DNA of 64,000 bases. Source: an uncultured Opitutales bacterium (lineage in GTDB: Bacteria > Verrucomicrobiota > Verrucomicrobiia > Opitutales > Intestinicryptomonadaceae). The notes under the pieces were generated by a model. That model was not told where the DNA came from, did no database searches, and saw only the letters and a list, made by a program, of their open reading frames with translations. Where the stretch lies: the NCBI GenBank assembly GCA_900545705.1, contig URAK01000001.1, positions 1 to 64,000 on the forward strand, in the 5' to 3' direction. A program made the position numbers and the translations under genes. Positions 7,570 through 16,184 of this stretch are shown here, piece after piece (positions within the stretch are counted from its first letter, which is position 1; every line of letters starts with the position of its first letter).

Positions 7570-8801
7570 AAAACAATTGGCAAGAAGTTAAACTAGATAA
7601 TGTTTGCGAATTAATTGCTGGTTTTGCTTTTAAAAGTAAAGACTTTGGTGCTTATCCAGATAAAGTTGTGAAAATTACAAACATTGAACCTCCTTTTGTA
7701 AATATGACAAATCTTGTAGGAGTAGATTTATCAAAATACAATAGGAATAATCTAGCAAAATTTATTGTAAAACGGGGAGACTATGTATTGGCAATGACAG
7801 GCGCAACCATAGGAAAATTAGGAAGAATTTCCAATGATGATATCGCATATATAAATCAACGAGTATTAAAATTTAAACCTAATGATGGCGTAGATAAAGA
7901 TTTTTTGTTTTTCATTTTATCTGAATCCAATTTTTCTCAATATATACTAAATCATATAGATAGTGAATCTGCACAAGCAAATATAAGCGCAAAAACTATT
8001 GGACAATATGAATTTGAATTACCTCCCCTTGATGCTCAAAAGAGAATTTCTGCGGTTTTAGGCTCGCTAGACAACAAGATTGAGCTCAATAATAAGATAA
8101 ATCAAAATTTAGAAGCGCAAGCTCAGGCTATTTTTAAGTCTTGGTTTGTTGACTTCGAACCATTCAAAAATGGCAAGTTTATTGATTCAGAACTTGGAAA
8201 AATACCTGAAGGCTGGCGAGTTGAGAGACTTGGCGCGGTGTGTGAATGCGTTCTTGGTGGAACCCCTAGCCGTTCTCGCAAAGAATATTGGGAAGGAAAT
8301 ATTCCATGGATAAATTCAGGAAAAACAAATGAATTTCGTGTAATTTCTCCGAGCGAGTTTATATCCGCCGAGGGATTGAAAAAGTCAGCTACAAAACTTT
8401 TGCCTAAAAAAACTACTATATTGGCAATTACAGGAGCGACTTTGGGGCAAGTAAGTTTGCTGGAAATAGATGCTTGTGCCAATCAATCTGTAGTGGGAAT
8501 TCTCGAAAATAACCTTCTTCCATATGAATACATCTATATGTATGTTTCGCATAATATAGAAAAAATCATCTCACATCAAACAGGCGGAGCACAGCAACAT
8601 ATAAATAAAGATAACATTAAAAACTTTCATATAATATTACCTCCTCAATGCGAATTGAAACGTTATACAAATGCAGTAGAGAATTTGTATAGTGAAATAA
8701 CTAACTTAGTTTTTCAATCCCGCCGATTGTCGCAGCTTCGCGACACATTGCTTCCGAAGTTAATGTCGGGGGAGATTGATGTCTCGGACGTGGCGGTGTA
8801 A
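7566..8801 (+). CDS. hsdS: Type I restriction specificity subunit HsdS (copy 1)
   Basis: The 411-residue protein has two target-recognition domains (about residues 1-150 and 205-370), each followed by a conserved helical spacer. The first spacer contains NQNLEAQAQAIFKSWFVDFE and the second ends with LRDTLLPKLMSGEIDVSDVAV. The two domains set the two half-sites of the DNA target, and the helices set their spacing. A second full hsdS lies 1 kb downstream with near-identical spacers but unrelated recognition domains. Copy 1 is next to hsdM and probably the better expressed one. Confidence 0.93.
   Translation: MKNNWQEVKLDNVCELIAGFAFKSKDFGAYPDKVVKITNIEPPFVNMTNLVGVDLSKYNRNNLAKFIVKRGDYVLAMTGATIGKLGRISNDDIAYINQRVLKFKPNDGVDKDFLFFILSESNFSQYILNHIDSESAQANISAKTIGQYEFELPPLDAQKRISAVLGSLDNKIELNNKINQNLEAQAQAIFKSWFVDFEPFKNGKFIDSELGKIPEGWRVERLGAVCECVLGGTPSRSRKEYWEGNIPWINSGKTNEFRVISPSEFISAEGLKKSATKLLPKKTTILAITGATLGQVSLLEIDACANQSVVGILENNLLPYEYIYMYVSHNIEKIISHQTGGAQQHINKDNIKNFHIILPPQCELKRYTNAVENLYSEITNLVFQSRRLSQLRDTLLPKLMSGEIDVSDVAV
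8100..8113 (+). repeat. 14-bp repeat in the central spacer of hsdS copy 1
   Basis: AATCAAAATTTAGA encodes the start of the NQNLEA spacer. The same 14 bp occur twice in hsdS copy 2 (10389-10402 and 10455-10468). It lies at the border between the first recognition domain and the conserved spacer, the usual exchange point in shufflable hsdS genes. Confidence 0.7.
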
Positions 8802-8821
8802 ATTACAATTTGTATGAGTAT
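8733..8821 (+). repeat. 89-bp direct repeat at the end of hsdS copy 1
   Basis: This 89-bp segment matches 11112-11200 with four differences. It covers the last codons of hsdS, the stop codon and 20 bp beyond, including the first bases of the gene that follows hsdS copy 2. The shared flank shows that the hsdS copies arose by duplication of a unit reaching into the FRG gene. Confidence 0.85.
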
Positions 8822-8874
8822 TTCGTTTTTGGCATAGTTTTGTTTTTCAAAACATAACAGAAACGGAAGAAAAT

Positions 8875-9867
8875 ATGAAAGAACAACTAATGAAAGAAAT
8901 TCAACAGAGAATGAGCAATGCTTTGAACGACAGGCAAAGAGAACAGTTAAAAGCTGTTCTTTGTCAATGTCTGCGTAGCTACTCGGTCTCTGCCGTTAGC
9001 GACTCACAACGCGAAGATATATTAGAAAATAGCCGATTGTTGGATTTATTTTTGGCGGCAAAACGTGTTGAGGGATGTTCGGAAAAAACGCTTCATTACT
9101 ATGGCGAAACAATACGCCGAATGTTTGGTATAGTAAAATTGAATGTAAGGGATATTTTTACGGAAAATTTGCGCATATATCTTGGCAAATACCAAGAAGA
9201 AAATAAGGTAAGCCGCGTTACCATTGACAACGTAAGGCGCATATTATCAAGCTTTTTTGCTTGGTTAGAAGATGAAGATTATATTGTTAAAAGCCCCGTT
9301 AGAAGAATCCATAAGGTAAAGACCGCAAAGATAATAAAAGAGGCTTTTACAGACGAAACTATAGAAATTTTAAGAGATACCTGTAATGAGGTAAGGAACC
9401 TTGCCATAGTTGAATTGTTGGATTCTTCGGGGATGCGTGTTGGCGAACTTGTAAAACTAAACAGAACCGATATAAATTTCAACGAACGTTCTTGTATTGT
9501 TTTTGGCAAAGGAAGCAGCGAGCGCGAAGTATATTTTGACGCCAGAACAAAAATTCACTTATGGCAATATTTGCATAATAGAACAGATGATAACCCCGCT
9601 CTGTTTGTTTCTCTACGCGCTCCGCATGAACGAATTACAATAAGCGGTGTTGAACTTCTCTTAAGAAAGCTTGGCAAAGCTGCGGCAATAGAAAACGTGC
9701 ACCCGCACCGATTCCGCCGAACGCTTGCAACAAGAGCAATAGATAAAGGCATGCCCATAGAACAAGTTCAAAAACTTTTAGGGCATGTAAAAATAGATAC
9801 AACAATGCACTATGCATTAGTAAATCAAAGCAACGTGAAAATGTCACACAGGAGATTTGTAGCATGA
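8875..9867 (+). CDS. XerC/D-like tyrosine recombinase inside the hsd operon
   Basis: The 330-residue recombinase has a core-binding domain (about residues 45-135) and a catalytic domain with Arg in DSSGMRVGELV, the box HPHRFRRTLAT, LLGH, and the nucleophile Tyr in TTMHYALVN. All catalytic residues are present. Recombinases placed between hsdS genes are known to shuffle recognition domains and so switch methylation specificity within a population. The gene ends with a 4-bp overlap with hsdS copy 2, so it belongs to the operon. It is unlike the two integrases at the island ends. Confidence 0.88.
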   Translation: MKEQLMKEIQQRMSNALNDRQREQLKAVLCQCLRSYSVSAVSDSQREDILENSRLLDLFLAAKRVEGCSEKTLHYYGETIRRMFGIVKLNVRDIFTENLRIYLGKYQEENKVSRVTIDNVRRILSSFFAWLEDEDYIVKSPVRRIHKVKTAKIIKEAFTDETIEILRDTCNEVRNLAIVELLDSSGMRVGELVKLNRTDINFNERSCIVFGKGSSEREVYFDARTKIHLWQYLHNRTDDNPALFVSLRAPHERITISGVELLLRKLGKAAAIENVHPHRFRRTLATRAIDKGMPIEQVQKLLGHVKIDTTMHYALVNQSNVKMSHRRFVA

Positions 9868-11180
9868 AGAATTGGAAGTTTGTTTCGCTAGGAGAAATAT
9901 GTGATGTAAACAAGAACTCATTTACAAAAAATGATAAATACGAATACATAAATTATCTCGACACTGGAAATATAACGGAAAACAAAATTAACGACATATT
10001 AAGAATAGATGATCTTTCCTTGATTCCAAGTAGAGCGAAGCGTAAAATTCAAAAAAATGACGTCATATTTTCAACAGTAAGACCGAATCAAAAACACTAT
10101 GGTATTATAAAAAAGCCTATCGAAAATATGATTTGCTCAACAGGATTTGCAGTTATCTCTGGGAAGAAAGATATACTAGATAATAGGTTCTTATATTATT
10201 ACTTGTCGCAGGATGAAATTGTAAATTACTTGCAAGTAATAGCCGAGAATTCAGTCTCTGTTTATCCGTCAATAAAACCCACGGATATAACAAAATTAAA
10301 AATAAAACTTCCCGAAATTACGAAGCAAAGGAAGATTGCAGATATATTGGACAGCCTGTCTAATAAAATTGAATACAATAGTTATATAAATCAAAATTTA
10401 GATTGGGAGGATTATTTCAGCATTTGCCGTAAAATTATTAAATTAGAAAAAGAAAATCAAAATTTAGAAGCCCAAGCGCAGGCAATCTTTAAATCATGGT
10501 TCGTTGATTTTGAACCGTTCGGCGGCAAAATGCCTGCAGACTGGAAATCTGGAACTTTTTCTGAATTAATTGCAAATACAGTTGGTGGAGATTGGGGGAA
10601 AGATGAACTTCAAGATAATTATACAGAGGAGGTATACTGTATCCGAGGTGCCGATATTCCCGATGTAAAAATTGGGAACAGAGGGAAAATGCCCAAAAGG
10701 TACATTTTACAGAAAAATTATTCATTAAAAAAATTAAACGACGGAGATTTAGTTGTAGAAATATCAGGAGGAAGTCCTACTCAATCAACAGGAAGAATAG
10801 CAGCTATTTCAGATTATTTATTAAATAGATACAAAAACAAAATAATCTGTACTAATTTCTGTAAATCGTTGAAACCCAAAAAAAATTATAGTGAATATGT
10901 ATACCATTATTGGCAATATTTATATGATAAAAATATTTTCTTCGGGTACGAAAATGGCACAACTGGAATTAAAAATCTTGATATATCGGCTTTTTTAGAA
11001 ACAGAACCAGTAATCATTCCCAGCCAAAATATATTGGTTGCTTTTGCTGAAGTGTGTAAGAAAACGTTTGCGCAGATATATCATAATGGTTATGAAAACG
11101 AAACCTTGGCTCAGCTTCGCGACACGTTGCTTCCGAAGTTGATGTCGGGTGAGATTGATGTTTCGGACGTGGCGGTGTAA
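9864..11180 (+). CDS. hsdS: Type I restriction specificity subunit HsdS (copy 2)
   Basis: The 438-residue protein has its own start codon, two recognition domains unlike those of copy 1, and the same spacers (NQNLEAQAQAIFKSWFVDFE and LRDTLLPKLMSGEIDVSDVAV). It carries an extra 22 codons in the central spacer, bounded by two direct copies of a 14-bp repeat. This keeps the frame and should lengthen the helical spacer. It lies on the same strand as copy 1, so exchange by the neighbouring recombinase would be between direct repeats rather than by inversion. Confidence 0.92.
   Translation: MKNWKFVSLGEICDVNKNSFTKNDKYEYINYLDTGNITENKINDILRIDDLSLIPSRAKRKIQKNDVIFSTVRPNQKHYGIIKKPIENMICSTGFAVISGKKDILDNRFLYYYLSQDEIVNYLQVIAENSVSVYPSIKPTDITKLKIKLPEITKQRKIADILDSLSNKIEYNSYINQNLDWEDYFSICRKIIKLEKENQNLEAQAQAIFKSWFVDFEPFGGKMPADWKSGTFSELIANTVGGDWGKDELQDNYTEEVYCIRGADIPDVKIGNRGKMPKRYILQKNYSLKKLNDGDLVVEISGGSPTQSTGRIAAISDYLLNRYKNKIICTNFCKSLKPKKNYSEYVYHYWQYLYDKNIFFGYENGTTGIKNLDISAFLETEPVIIPSQNILVAFAEVCKKTFAQIYHNGYENETLAQLRDTLLPKLMSGEIDVSDVAV
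10389..10468 (+). repeat. Two 14-bp direct repeats 66 bp apart in hsdS copy 2
   Basis: AATCAAAATTTAGA occurs at 10389-10402 and again at 10455-10468. The distance is exactly 22 codons, so loss or gain of the unit leaves the frame intact. In copy 1 the repeat occurs once at the matching place. This looks like the footprint of a past recombination or slippage event at the recognition-domain/spacer border. Confidence 0.75.
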
Positions 11181-11200
11181 ATTACAATTTGTATGAGTAT
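11112..11200 (+). repeat. 89-bp direct repeat at the end of hsdS copy 2
   Basis: This is the partner of 8733-8821 (four mismatches). Here the last bases are the true start of the FRG gene (ATG at 11193). After copy 1 the same bases lead only into a short dead frame that stops within about eight codons. Confidence 0.85.
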
Positions 11201-12050
11201 GAATGACTATTCTGAATACGAGGATAGTGGAGAATTTTCACTATTAAGTTTCATCAAAATTGTTCTTAGAAACAAAAGCACGCTTATTGAAAATGAAGAC
11301 AAACGTATTCTTTTGTATAGAGGTCATTCAAATCAAGGGTATGGGTTAATACCATCTGTCTTTCGAGATAATTATATAAAGCGTGAGCATGAATTGGTAA
11401 AGGAGCTACACCGTTATTGCCCCGAAGAATTCAACACATTGCCATCTACGCTTGATAAATTGATAAAAATGCAGCATTATGGGCTACCGACTAGGTTATT
11501 GGATGTTACTTTAAATCCTCTTGTAGCTTTATTTTTCGCCTGCCAAGAAAATGATGGAGATTCGACGGACGGAGAAGTAATAGCCATACCATCATACGTT
11601 AAAACTACAGAAGATTTTAAAGTTTCGTTATATGCTGAATTAGCTACAATTGATGATAGCAATTTAAAGCGTGTTATATCTGCTAAGTTTAAACAAGATG
11701 ATAAAAATATACGCGAGCTTCAAGATGATCTAAAAAATGAATTTGAAGAAAGATCCATCCCAATAATAGTTGCGCAAAATAATAATAGGATAAAACGTCA
11801 ACAAGGTGCGTTTCTCCTATTCGGCTTAGACCCCAATAGCGAAATGTTTTTGAGCAAGAAAACTATTTTTGATGAAAAACCTTTATTGCAAGGTAAGGCA
11901 GAAGAGGGAATTGAATCTTTCATAAAAATTCCAAAAGAAGAAAAAGCCAAAATCTTGAAAGAACTTGATGCGATAGGGATAAATCATTCATTTTTGTTCC
12001 CAGAACTTGAACATCAGGCAACGTATTTAAAGAACAAATTTGCGGAGTAA
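11193..12050 (+). CDS. FRG domain-containing protein
   Basis: The 285-residue protein contains an FRG domain, named for its Phe-Arg-Gly motif; here the signature reads LLYRGHSNQGYGLIPSVFR, followed by MQHYGLPTRLLDVTLNPLVALFF. FRG proteins are common next to restriction systems and other defence genes, but their biochemical role is not settled. The gene starts 12 bp after hsdS copy 2 and ends 4 bp before hsdR, so it sits inside the restriction operon and may modulate or add to the defence. No signal peptide or membrane segment is visible. Confidence 0.85.
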   Translation: MSMNDYSEYEDSGEFSLLSFIKIVLRNKSTLIENEDKRILLYRGHSNQGYGLIPSVFRDNYIKREHELVKELHRYCPEEFNTLPSTLDKLIKMQHYGLPTRLLDVTLNPLVALFFACQENDGDSTDGEVIAIPSYVKTTEDFKVSLYAELATIDDSNLKRVISAKFKQDDKNIRELQDDLKNEFEERSIPIIVAQNNNRIKRQQGAFLLFGLDPNSEMFLSKKTIFDEKPLLQGKAEEGIESFIKIPKEEKAKILKELDAIGINHSFLFPELEHQATYLKNKFAE

Positions 12051-12054
12051 AACT

Positions 12055-15000
12055 ATGTCATACAAAGAAGAAAATTACGAAAATGCAATTATCCAACTTT
12101 TTGAAAAATTGGGATATGAACATGTATATGGTCCGGATATTGATAGAGACTACACCGACCCTTTGTATGGCGAAGAGCTGAGAACTTGTCTTACTTCCAT
12201 CAATCCTGATTTGCCGACAGAAGCTATAGACGAAGCCATTTATAAAATCCGAAATATAGACAATCAAGAGTTGATTTTGAAAAACTCTATTTTTACCGAC
12301 TATCTACAAAACGGAATTGACGTTGCCTACATACTTAATGGCGAACAAAAATACGACAAAGTAAATCTTGTTGATTACGCAAACATAGACAGGAACAGTT
12401 TTATTGTAGCCAATCAATGGACAATAGTTGAACGTTCCGAAAAAAGAGCGGACATTATTGTTTTTGTAAACGGCATACCACTTGTTGTGGTAGAGTTGAA
12501 ATCGCCATCAAGGGAAGAAACTGACGCTTCGGCGGCGTTTAGGCAGTTGCGAAACTATATGCAGGAAATTCCATCGCTATTTGTATTCAACGCTTTTTGT
12601 GTGATGAGCGATATGGCGCAAACAAAGGCAGGCACGATAACGGCTGGCGAAGACCGTTTCATGGAATGGAAGACTACGGACGGTTCTTACGAAACCACAA
12701 AATTTGCCGACTACAACACCTTTTTCATGGGGATATTCGAAAAGCACAGATTTTTGGATATTATAAAAAATTTTATTTGCTGCTGTTTTAATGAAAAGCA
12801 AGAAAAGGTAAAAATATTTGCGGCGTATCACCAATATTTCGCGGTAAACAAGGCAATAGAATCTACAATAAAGGCGACAAATTCTGACGGTAAGGCGGGC
12901 GTATTTTGGCATACGCAAGGTAGCGGCAAATCGTTCTCGATGGTTTTTTATGCCAACTTGCTACAACAAACTTTAAAAAATTCAACCATTGTTGTAATAA
13001 CCGACAGAAACGACTTAGACAACCAGTTGTTTGGGCAGTTTTCGAGATGTGCTGATTTCCTAAGGCAAATTCCCATTCAAGCGGAAAGCCGAGAAAACCT
13101 AATTGATTTGTTGGCTGGGCGCGAAGCAAACGGTATCATTTTTACCACAATGCAAAAGTTCACGGAAACGGCTGAGCCGCTATCGCTACGCAAAAATATC
13201 ATTGTTATGGCAGACGAAGCCCACCGCGGGCACTATGAAATAGAACGCATAGACCCCAAAACAGGAACGGTAAAAATAAGCACAGAAATTTTAATACGCA
13301 AAAGTCTTCCCCATGCAACATATATAGGATTTACAGGAACTCCTATTTCATCAAAAGACAAGAACACGCGCGAAGTTTTTGGCGATTATATAGATATTTA
13401 CGACATGACGCAGGCCGTCGAAGACGGCGCAACGCGCCCGGTATATTACGAAAGCCGAGTTGTGCACTTAAAGCTCGACAAGTCCATAATGGACAAAATC
13501 GACCAAGAATACGACAAAATGGCGGAAATTGCCGAAGCCTATTCCATCGAGAAAAGCAAAAAAGAGCTTAGCAAGATGGAAAGTATTTTGGGCGCGGAAC
13601 AGACCATAGACGCCTTATGCAACGACATTGTTTCGCACTACGAAGAAAACCGCGAAAAGCTGCTTACGGGTAAGGCTATGATTGTTGCCTATTCAAGAGA
13701 AATTGCGATGAAGATATATCGCAAAATTCTCTCGATACGACCGAACTGGACTGAAAAGCTGGCCGTTGTTATGACATCGGCAAACAACGACCCAGAAGAC
13801 TGGAAACCTATTGTCGGGAACAAAGCGTATAAAGACGAACTCGGCAGAAAGTTTAAAGACAACAATTCGCCTTTAAAAATTGCGATTGTTGTTGATATGT
13901 GGCTTACTGGGTTTGATGTGCCGTCGCTTGCGACAATGTATGTGTATAAGCCCATGGCTGGACACAATCTTATGCAGGCCATCGCCCGCGTAAATCGCGT
14001 ATTCAAAGACAAAGAAGGCGGTTTGATTGTGGACTATGTCGGTATTGCTTCGGCTTTAAAACAGGCAATGAATGATTATACAAACCGCGACAAACAAAAA
14101 TATGGCGATATGGATATAGGCAGTGCAGCCCTGCCACGTTTCATTGAAAAATTAACGGTTTGTAGGGAATTGTTCCACGGCTTTGATTACAGCAATTTCA
14201 AAACGGCATCTGACTACGACCGAGCACAGTTAATAATGGATGGCGTAAATTTTCTTTCGGATCCGCAAGAACCTGAAAGGAAGGAGCACTATTTAAAAGA
14301 AGCAATGTTGCTAAGGCAGGCGTTGTCGCTTTGTCGAAGCATTGTAAAACCAGAAGACCGTTTAGAGGCAGCCTTTTTTGAAGCGGTGAGAACATTGTTG
14401 ACCCGCATTTCATCGAAACCGCATTACATTTCTTTAAAAGAAATCAACAAACGCATAAATGAACTATTGCGCCAAAGCATAAAAAGCGAAGGTGTTGTAA
14501 ATTTGTTCTCAGATGTACAAGAAGAGTTTTCGATTTTCGATCCTAAATTTTTAGCTGAGGTTGCAAAATTAAAGCAAAAAAACATTGCCGTAGAATTGTT
14601 GAAAAAATTGATAGCAGAACAAGTTTCGGTTTATCAAAGAACGAATATTGTTAAGTCTCAAAAATTTTCCGAACTGTTGCAACGAACAATGAATGCCTAT
14701 CTTAACGGATTGCTTTCAAACGAGGAAGTAATCGAGGAACTATTAAAGATGGCAAAGGAAATTGTAAGCGCAAAAGAAAACGGGAATGCCTTGGGGCTAT
14801 CAACTGAAGAAGTCGCTTTTTATGATGCCTTAGCTAAGCCGCAAGCCGTAAAAGATGTTTATTCTAACGAAGAACTTGTTGCTATCACAAAGGAATTAAC
14901 AGACGCTTTGCGGAAAAATAAAACAATAGATTGGCAAAGAAGACAAAACGCAAGAGCCCGTATGCGACTTCTTGTAAAACGCCTTTTGAAAAAATATAAA

Positions 15001-15099
15001 TACCCGCCCGAAGGGCAGGAAGAAGCCCTAAATACCGTTATAGCCCAATGCGAAATGTGGACAGACAATAGCGATATGGAAGAGCAGGAAAGCGCATAG
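12055..15099 (+). CDS. hsdR: Type I restriction endonuclease subunit HsdR
   Basis: The protein of about 1014 residues has the N-terminal nuclease domain with a PD-(D/E)xK-type core (IPLVVVELKSP, about residue 140). The SF2 translocase follows, with Walker A in QGSGKSFSM (about 285), the DEAH box in ADEAHRGHY (about 383) and motif VI in QAIARVNRVF (about 640). A helical C-terminus binds the methylase core. It translocates unmodified DNA and cuts at a distance. I chose the ATG at 12055 rather than the upstream TTG because it gives the standard N-terminus. The frame is intact, so the system is probably functional. Confidence 0.95.
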   Translation: MSYKEENYENAIIQLFEKLGYEHVYGPDIDRDYTDPLYGEELRTCLTSINPDLPTEAIDEAIYKIRNIDNQELILKNSIFTDYLQNGIDVAYILNGEQKYDKVNLVDYANIDRNSFIVANQWTIVERSEKRADIIVFVNGIPLVVVELKSPSREETDASAAFRQLRNYMQEIPSLFVFNAFCVMSDMAQTKAGTITAGEDRFMEWKTTDGSYETTKFADYNTFFMGIFEKHRFLDIIKNFICCCFNEKQEKVKIFAAYHQYFAVNKAIESTIKATNSDGKAGVFWHTQGSGKSFSMVFYANLLQQTLKNSTIVVITDRNDLDNQLFGQFSRCADFLRQIPIQAESRENLIDLLAGREANGIIFTTMQKFTETAEPLSLRKNIIVMADEAHRGHYEIERIDPKTGTVKISTEILIRKSLPHATYIGFTGTPISSKDKNTREVFGDYIDIYDMTQAVEDGATRPVYYESRVVHLKLDKSIMDKIDQEYDKMAEIAEAYSIEKSKKELSKMESILGAEQTIDALCNDIVSHYEENREKLLTGKAMIVAYSREIAMKIYRKILSIRPNWTEKLAVVMTSANNDPEDWKPIVGNKAYKDELGRKFKDNNSPLKIAIVVDMWLTGFDVPSLATMYVYKPMAGHNLMQAIARVNRVFKDKEGGLIVDYVGIASALKQAMNDYTNRDKQKYGDMDIGSAALPRFIEKLTVCRELFHGFDYSNFKTASDYDRAQLIMDGVNFLSDPQEPERKEHYLKEAMLLRQALSLCRSIVKPEDRLEAAFFEAVRTLLTRISSKPHYISLKEINKRINELLRQSIKSEGVVNLFSDVQEEFSIFDPKFLAEVAKLKQKNIAVELLKKLIAEQVSVYQRTNIVKSQKFSELLQRTMNAYLNGLLSNEEVIEELLKMAKEIVSAKENGNALGLSTEEVAFYDALAKPQAVKDVYSNEELVAITKELTDALRKNKTIDWQRRQNARARMRLLVKRLLKKYKYPPEGQEEALNTVIAQCEMWTDNSDMEEQESA

Positions 15100-15127
15100 A
15101 AATTTGAACAACTAAAACGAATAAAAT

Positions 15128-15775
15128 ATGGCAGAGGCGAAAGTTGGGTATGTATATATTTTGACCAATCCGAGTTTTAAGGAGGATTGGGTGAAAATCG
15201 GGAAGTCTGCGCGTCCTGTAGATGTGCGCTCGAAGGAGCTTGACAACACTGCCGTTCCGCTTCCGTTTGAAATTTATGCCGCGATAAAAACTTCCAAATT
15301 TAACGAGGTTGAAAAGCTTGTCCACAAAACGATAGACCGTTTGACGGATTTGCGAATACGCCAAAATCGCGAATTTTTCAACGTTCCGCCGCAGGTTGCG
15401 TTCGACATTTTCAAAGACATAGCATCAGCGGTAGAAGATGCCGAGCTTATCGAATACAAAAAAGAGGACTCGGATTCGGCGGGAGATGGCTCCGACGAAT
15501 GTCCGCATGCAAGGCGCGGAAGGTTCAAGTTCAGTATGGTCGGCATAAAAATCGGCGAGAAAATCACGTTCATTCCGACGGGAACTGTCGTTACGGTTGC
15601 AAGCGACGACACTGTTGAATACGACGGGCGCATTTACAAACTTTCGCCGTTTGTTGGGACTTATATGCCTGCTAATAAGCGCAACACTTCTAACGCATAT
15701 CAGGGAAGCAAATTCTTTTCATATAAAGGAAAAATATTGGATGATTTGAGAAAAGAAGCCGAAAATAGAAAATAA
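15128..15775 (+). CDS. GIY-YIG nuclease family protein (T5orf172/MUG113-like)
   Basis: The 215-residue protein begins with a GIY-YIG-type domain: GYVYILTNPSF, VKIGKS, then the Arg-containing helix, an EKLVHKTI segment and NREFFNV (about residues 6-95). This order is typical of the T5orf172/MUG113 branch. The C-terminal part (about 135-215) is a small beta-rich domain whose function I cannot assign. It follows hsdR by 28 bp on the same strand and probably ends the operon. A role as an auxiliary nuclease is inference from fold and place. Confidence 0.8.
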   Translation: MAEAKVGYVYILTNPSFKEDWVKIGKSARPVDVRSKELDNTAVPLPFEIYAAIKTSKFNEVEKLVHKTIDRLTDLRIRQNREFFNVPPQVAFDIFKDIASAVEDAELIEYKKEDSDSAGDGSDECPHARRGRFKFSMVGIKIGEKITFIPTGTVVTVASDDTVEYDGRIYKLSPFVGTYMPANKRNTSNAYQGSKFFSYKGKILDDLRKEAENRK

Positions 15776-15810
15776 ATGAATTATCGAGCATTCTATACTC
15801 GAAAAATATC

Positions 15811-15839
15811 TTGACTTTTTATTGATAATATATTGTTAT
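15811..15839 (+). promoter_or_regulatory. Sigma70-like promoter of the hipBA module
   Basis: TTGACT at 15811-15816 and TGTTAT at 15834-15839 are spaced 17 bp apart. They lie 19 bp before the hipB start in a gap of about 80 bp. The surrounding phrase AATATCTTGAC recurs before the YjjJ-type gene at about 18683-18693. Confidence 0.5.
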
Positions 15840-15857
15840 TTGTAGCACAATAGGCAA

Positions 15858-16184
15858 ATGAGTAATAGTATATTGTCAGTTGTTCGGAATAAAAATGCAT
15901 CGACTTCGGAGATTATGAAGGTCGTGGCAGGGAATGTTCGCGCCATGCGTTTGGGGCGGAATATTTCACAAAAGGACTTTGCGTCAAAGGTTGGAATAGC
16001 CCTTCCGACGTACAGGCGGTTTGAATCCACAGGCGAGATTTCCATGCGCAAATTGGTGGAAATTGCCAAGTTTTTTGACCTTACGGGGGACATAAAAAAT
16101 CTTTTTACGAAGCGCGAATATTCTTCGATTGAAGATGTAATAAAAGAAAAACCTAACAGGAAAAGAGCGTCTAAAAATGGATAA
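15858..16184 (+). CDS. hipB: HipB-like antitoxin, XRE-family HTH
   Basis: The 108-residue protein has a Cro/C1-type helix-turn-helix (about residues 20-75: VRAMRLGRNISQKDFASKVG, then LPTYRRFESTGEI). Its stop overlaps the following hipA start by 8 bp. It should repress its own promoter and neutralise the HipA kinase, as in known HipBA pairs. The short Lys-rich tail may contact the toxin. Confidence 0.82.
   Translation: MSNSILSVVRNKNASTSEIMKVVAGNVRAMRLGRNISQKDFASKVGIALPTYRRFESTGEISMRKLVEIAKFFDLTGDIKNLFTKREYSSIEDVIKEKPNRKRASKNG

Noticed and set aside
7566..11180. Inverted hsdS pair with DNA inversion as the switch
   Set aside because: Both hsdS genes and their repeats are in direct orientation, so simple inversion is not possible between them.
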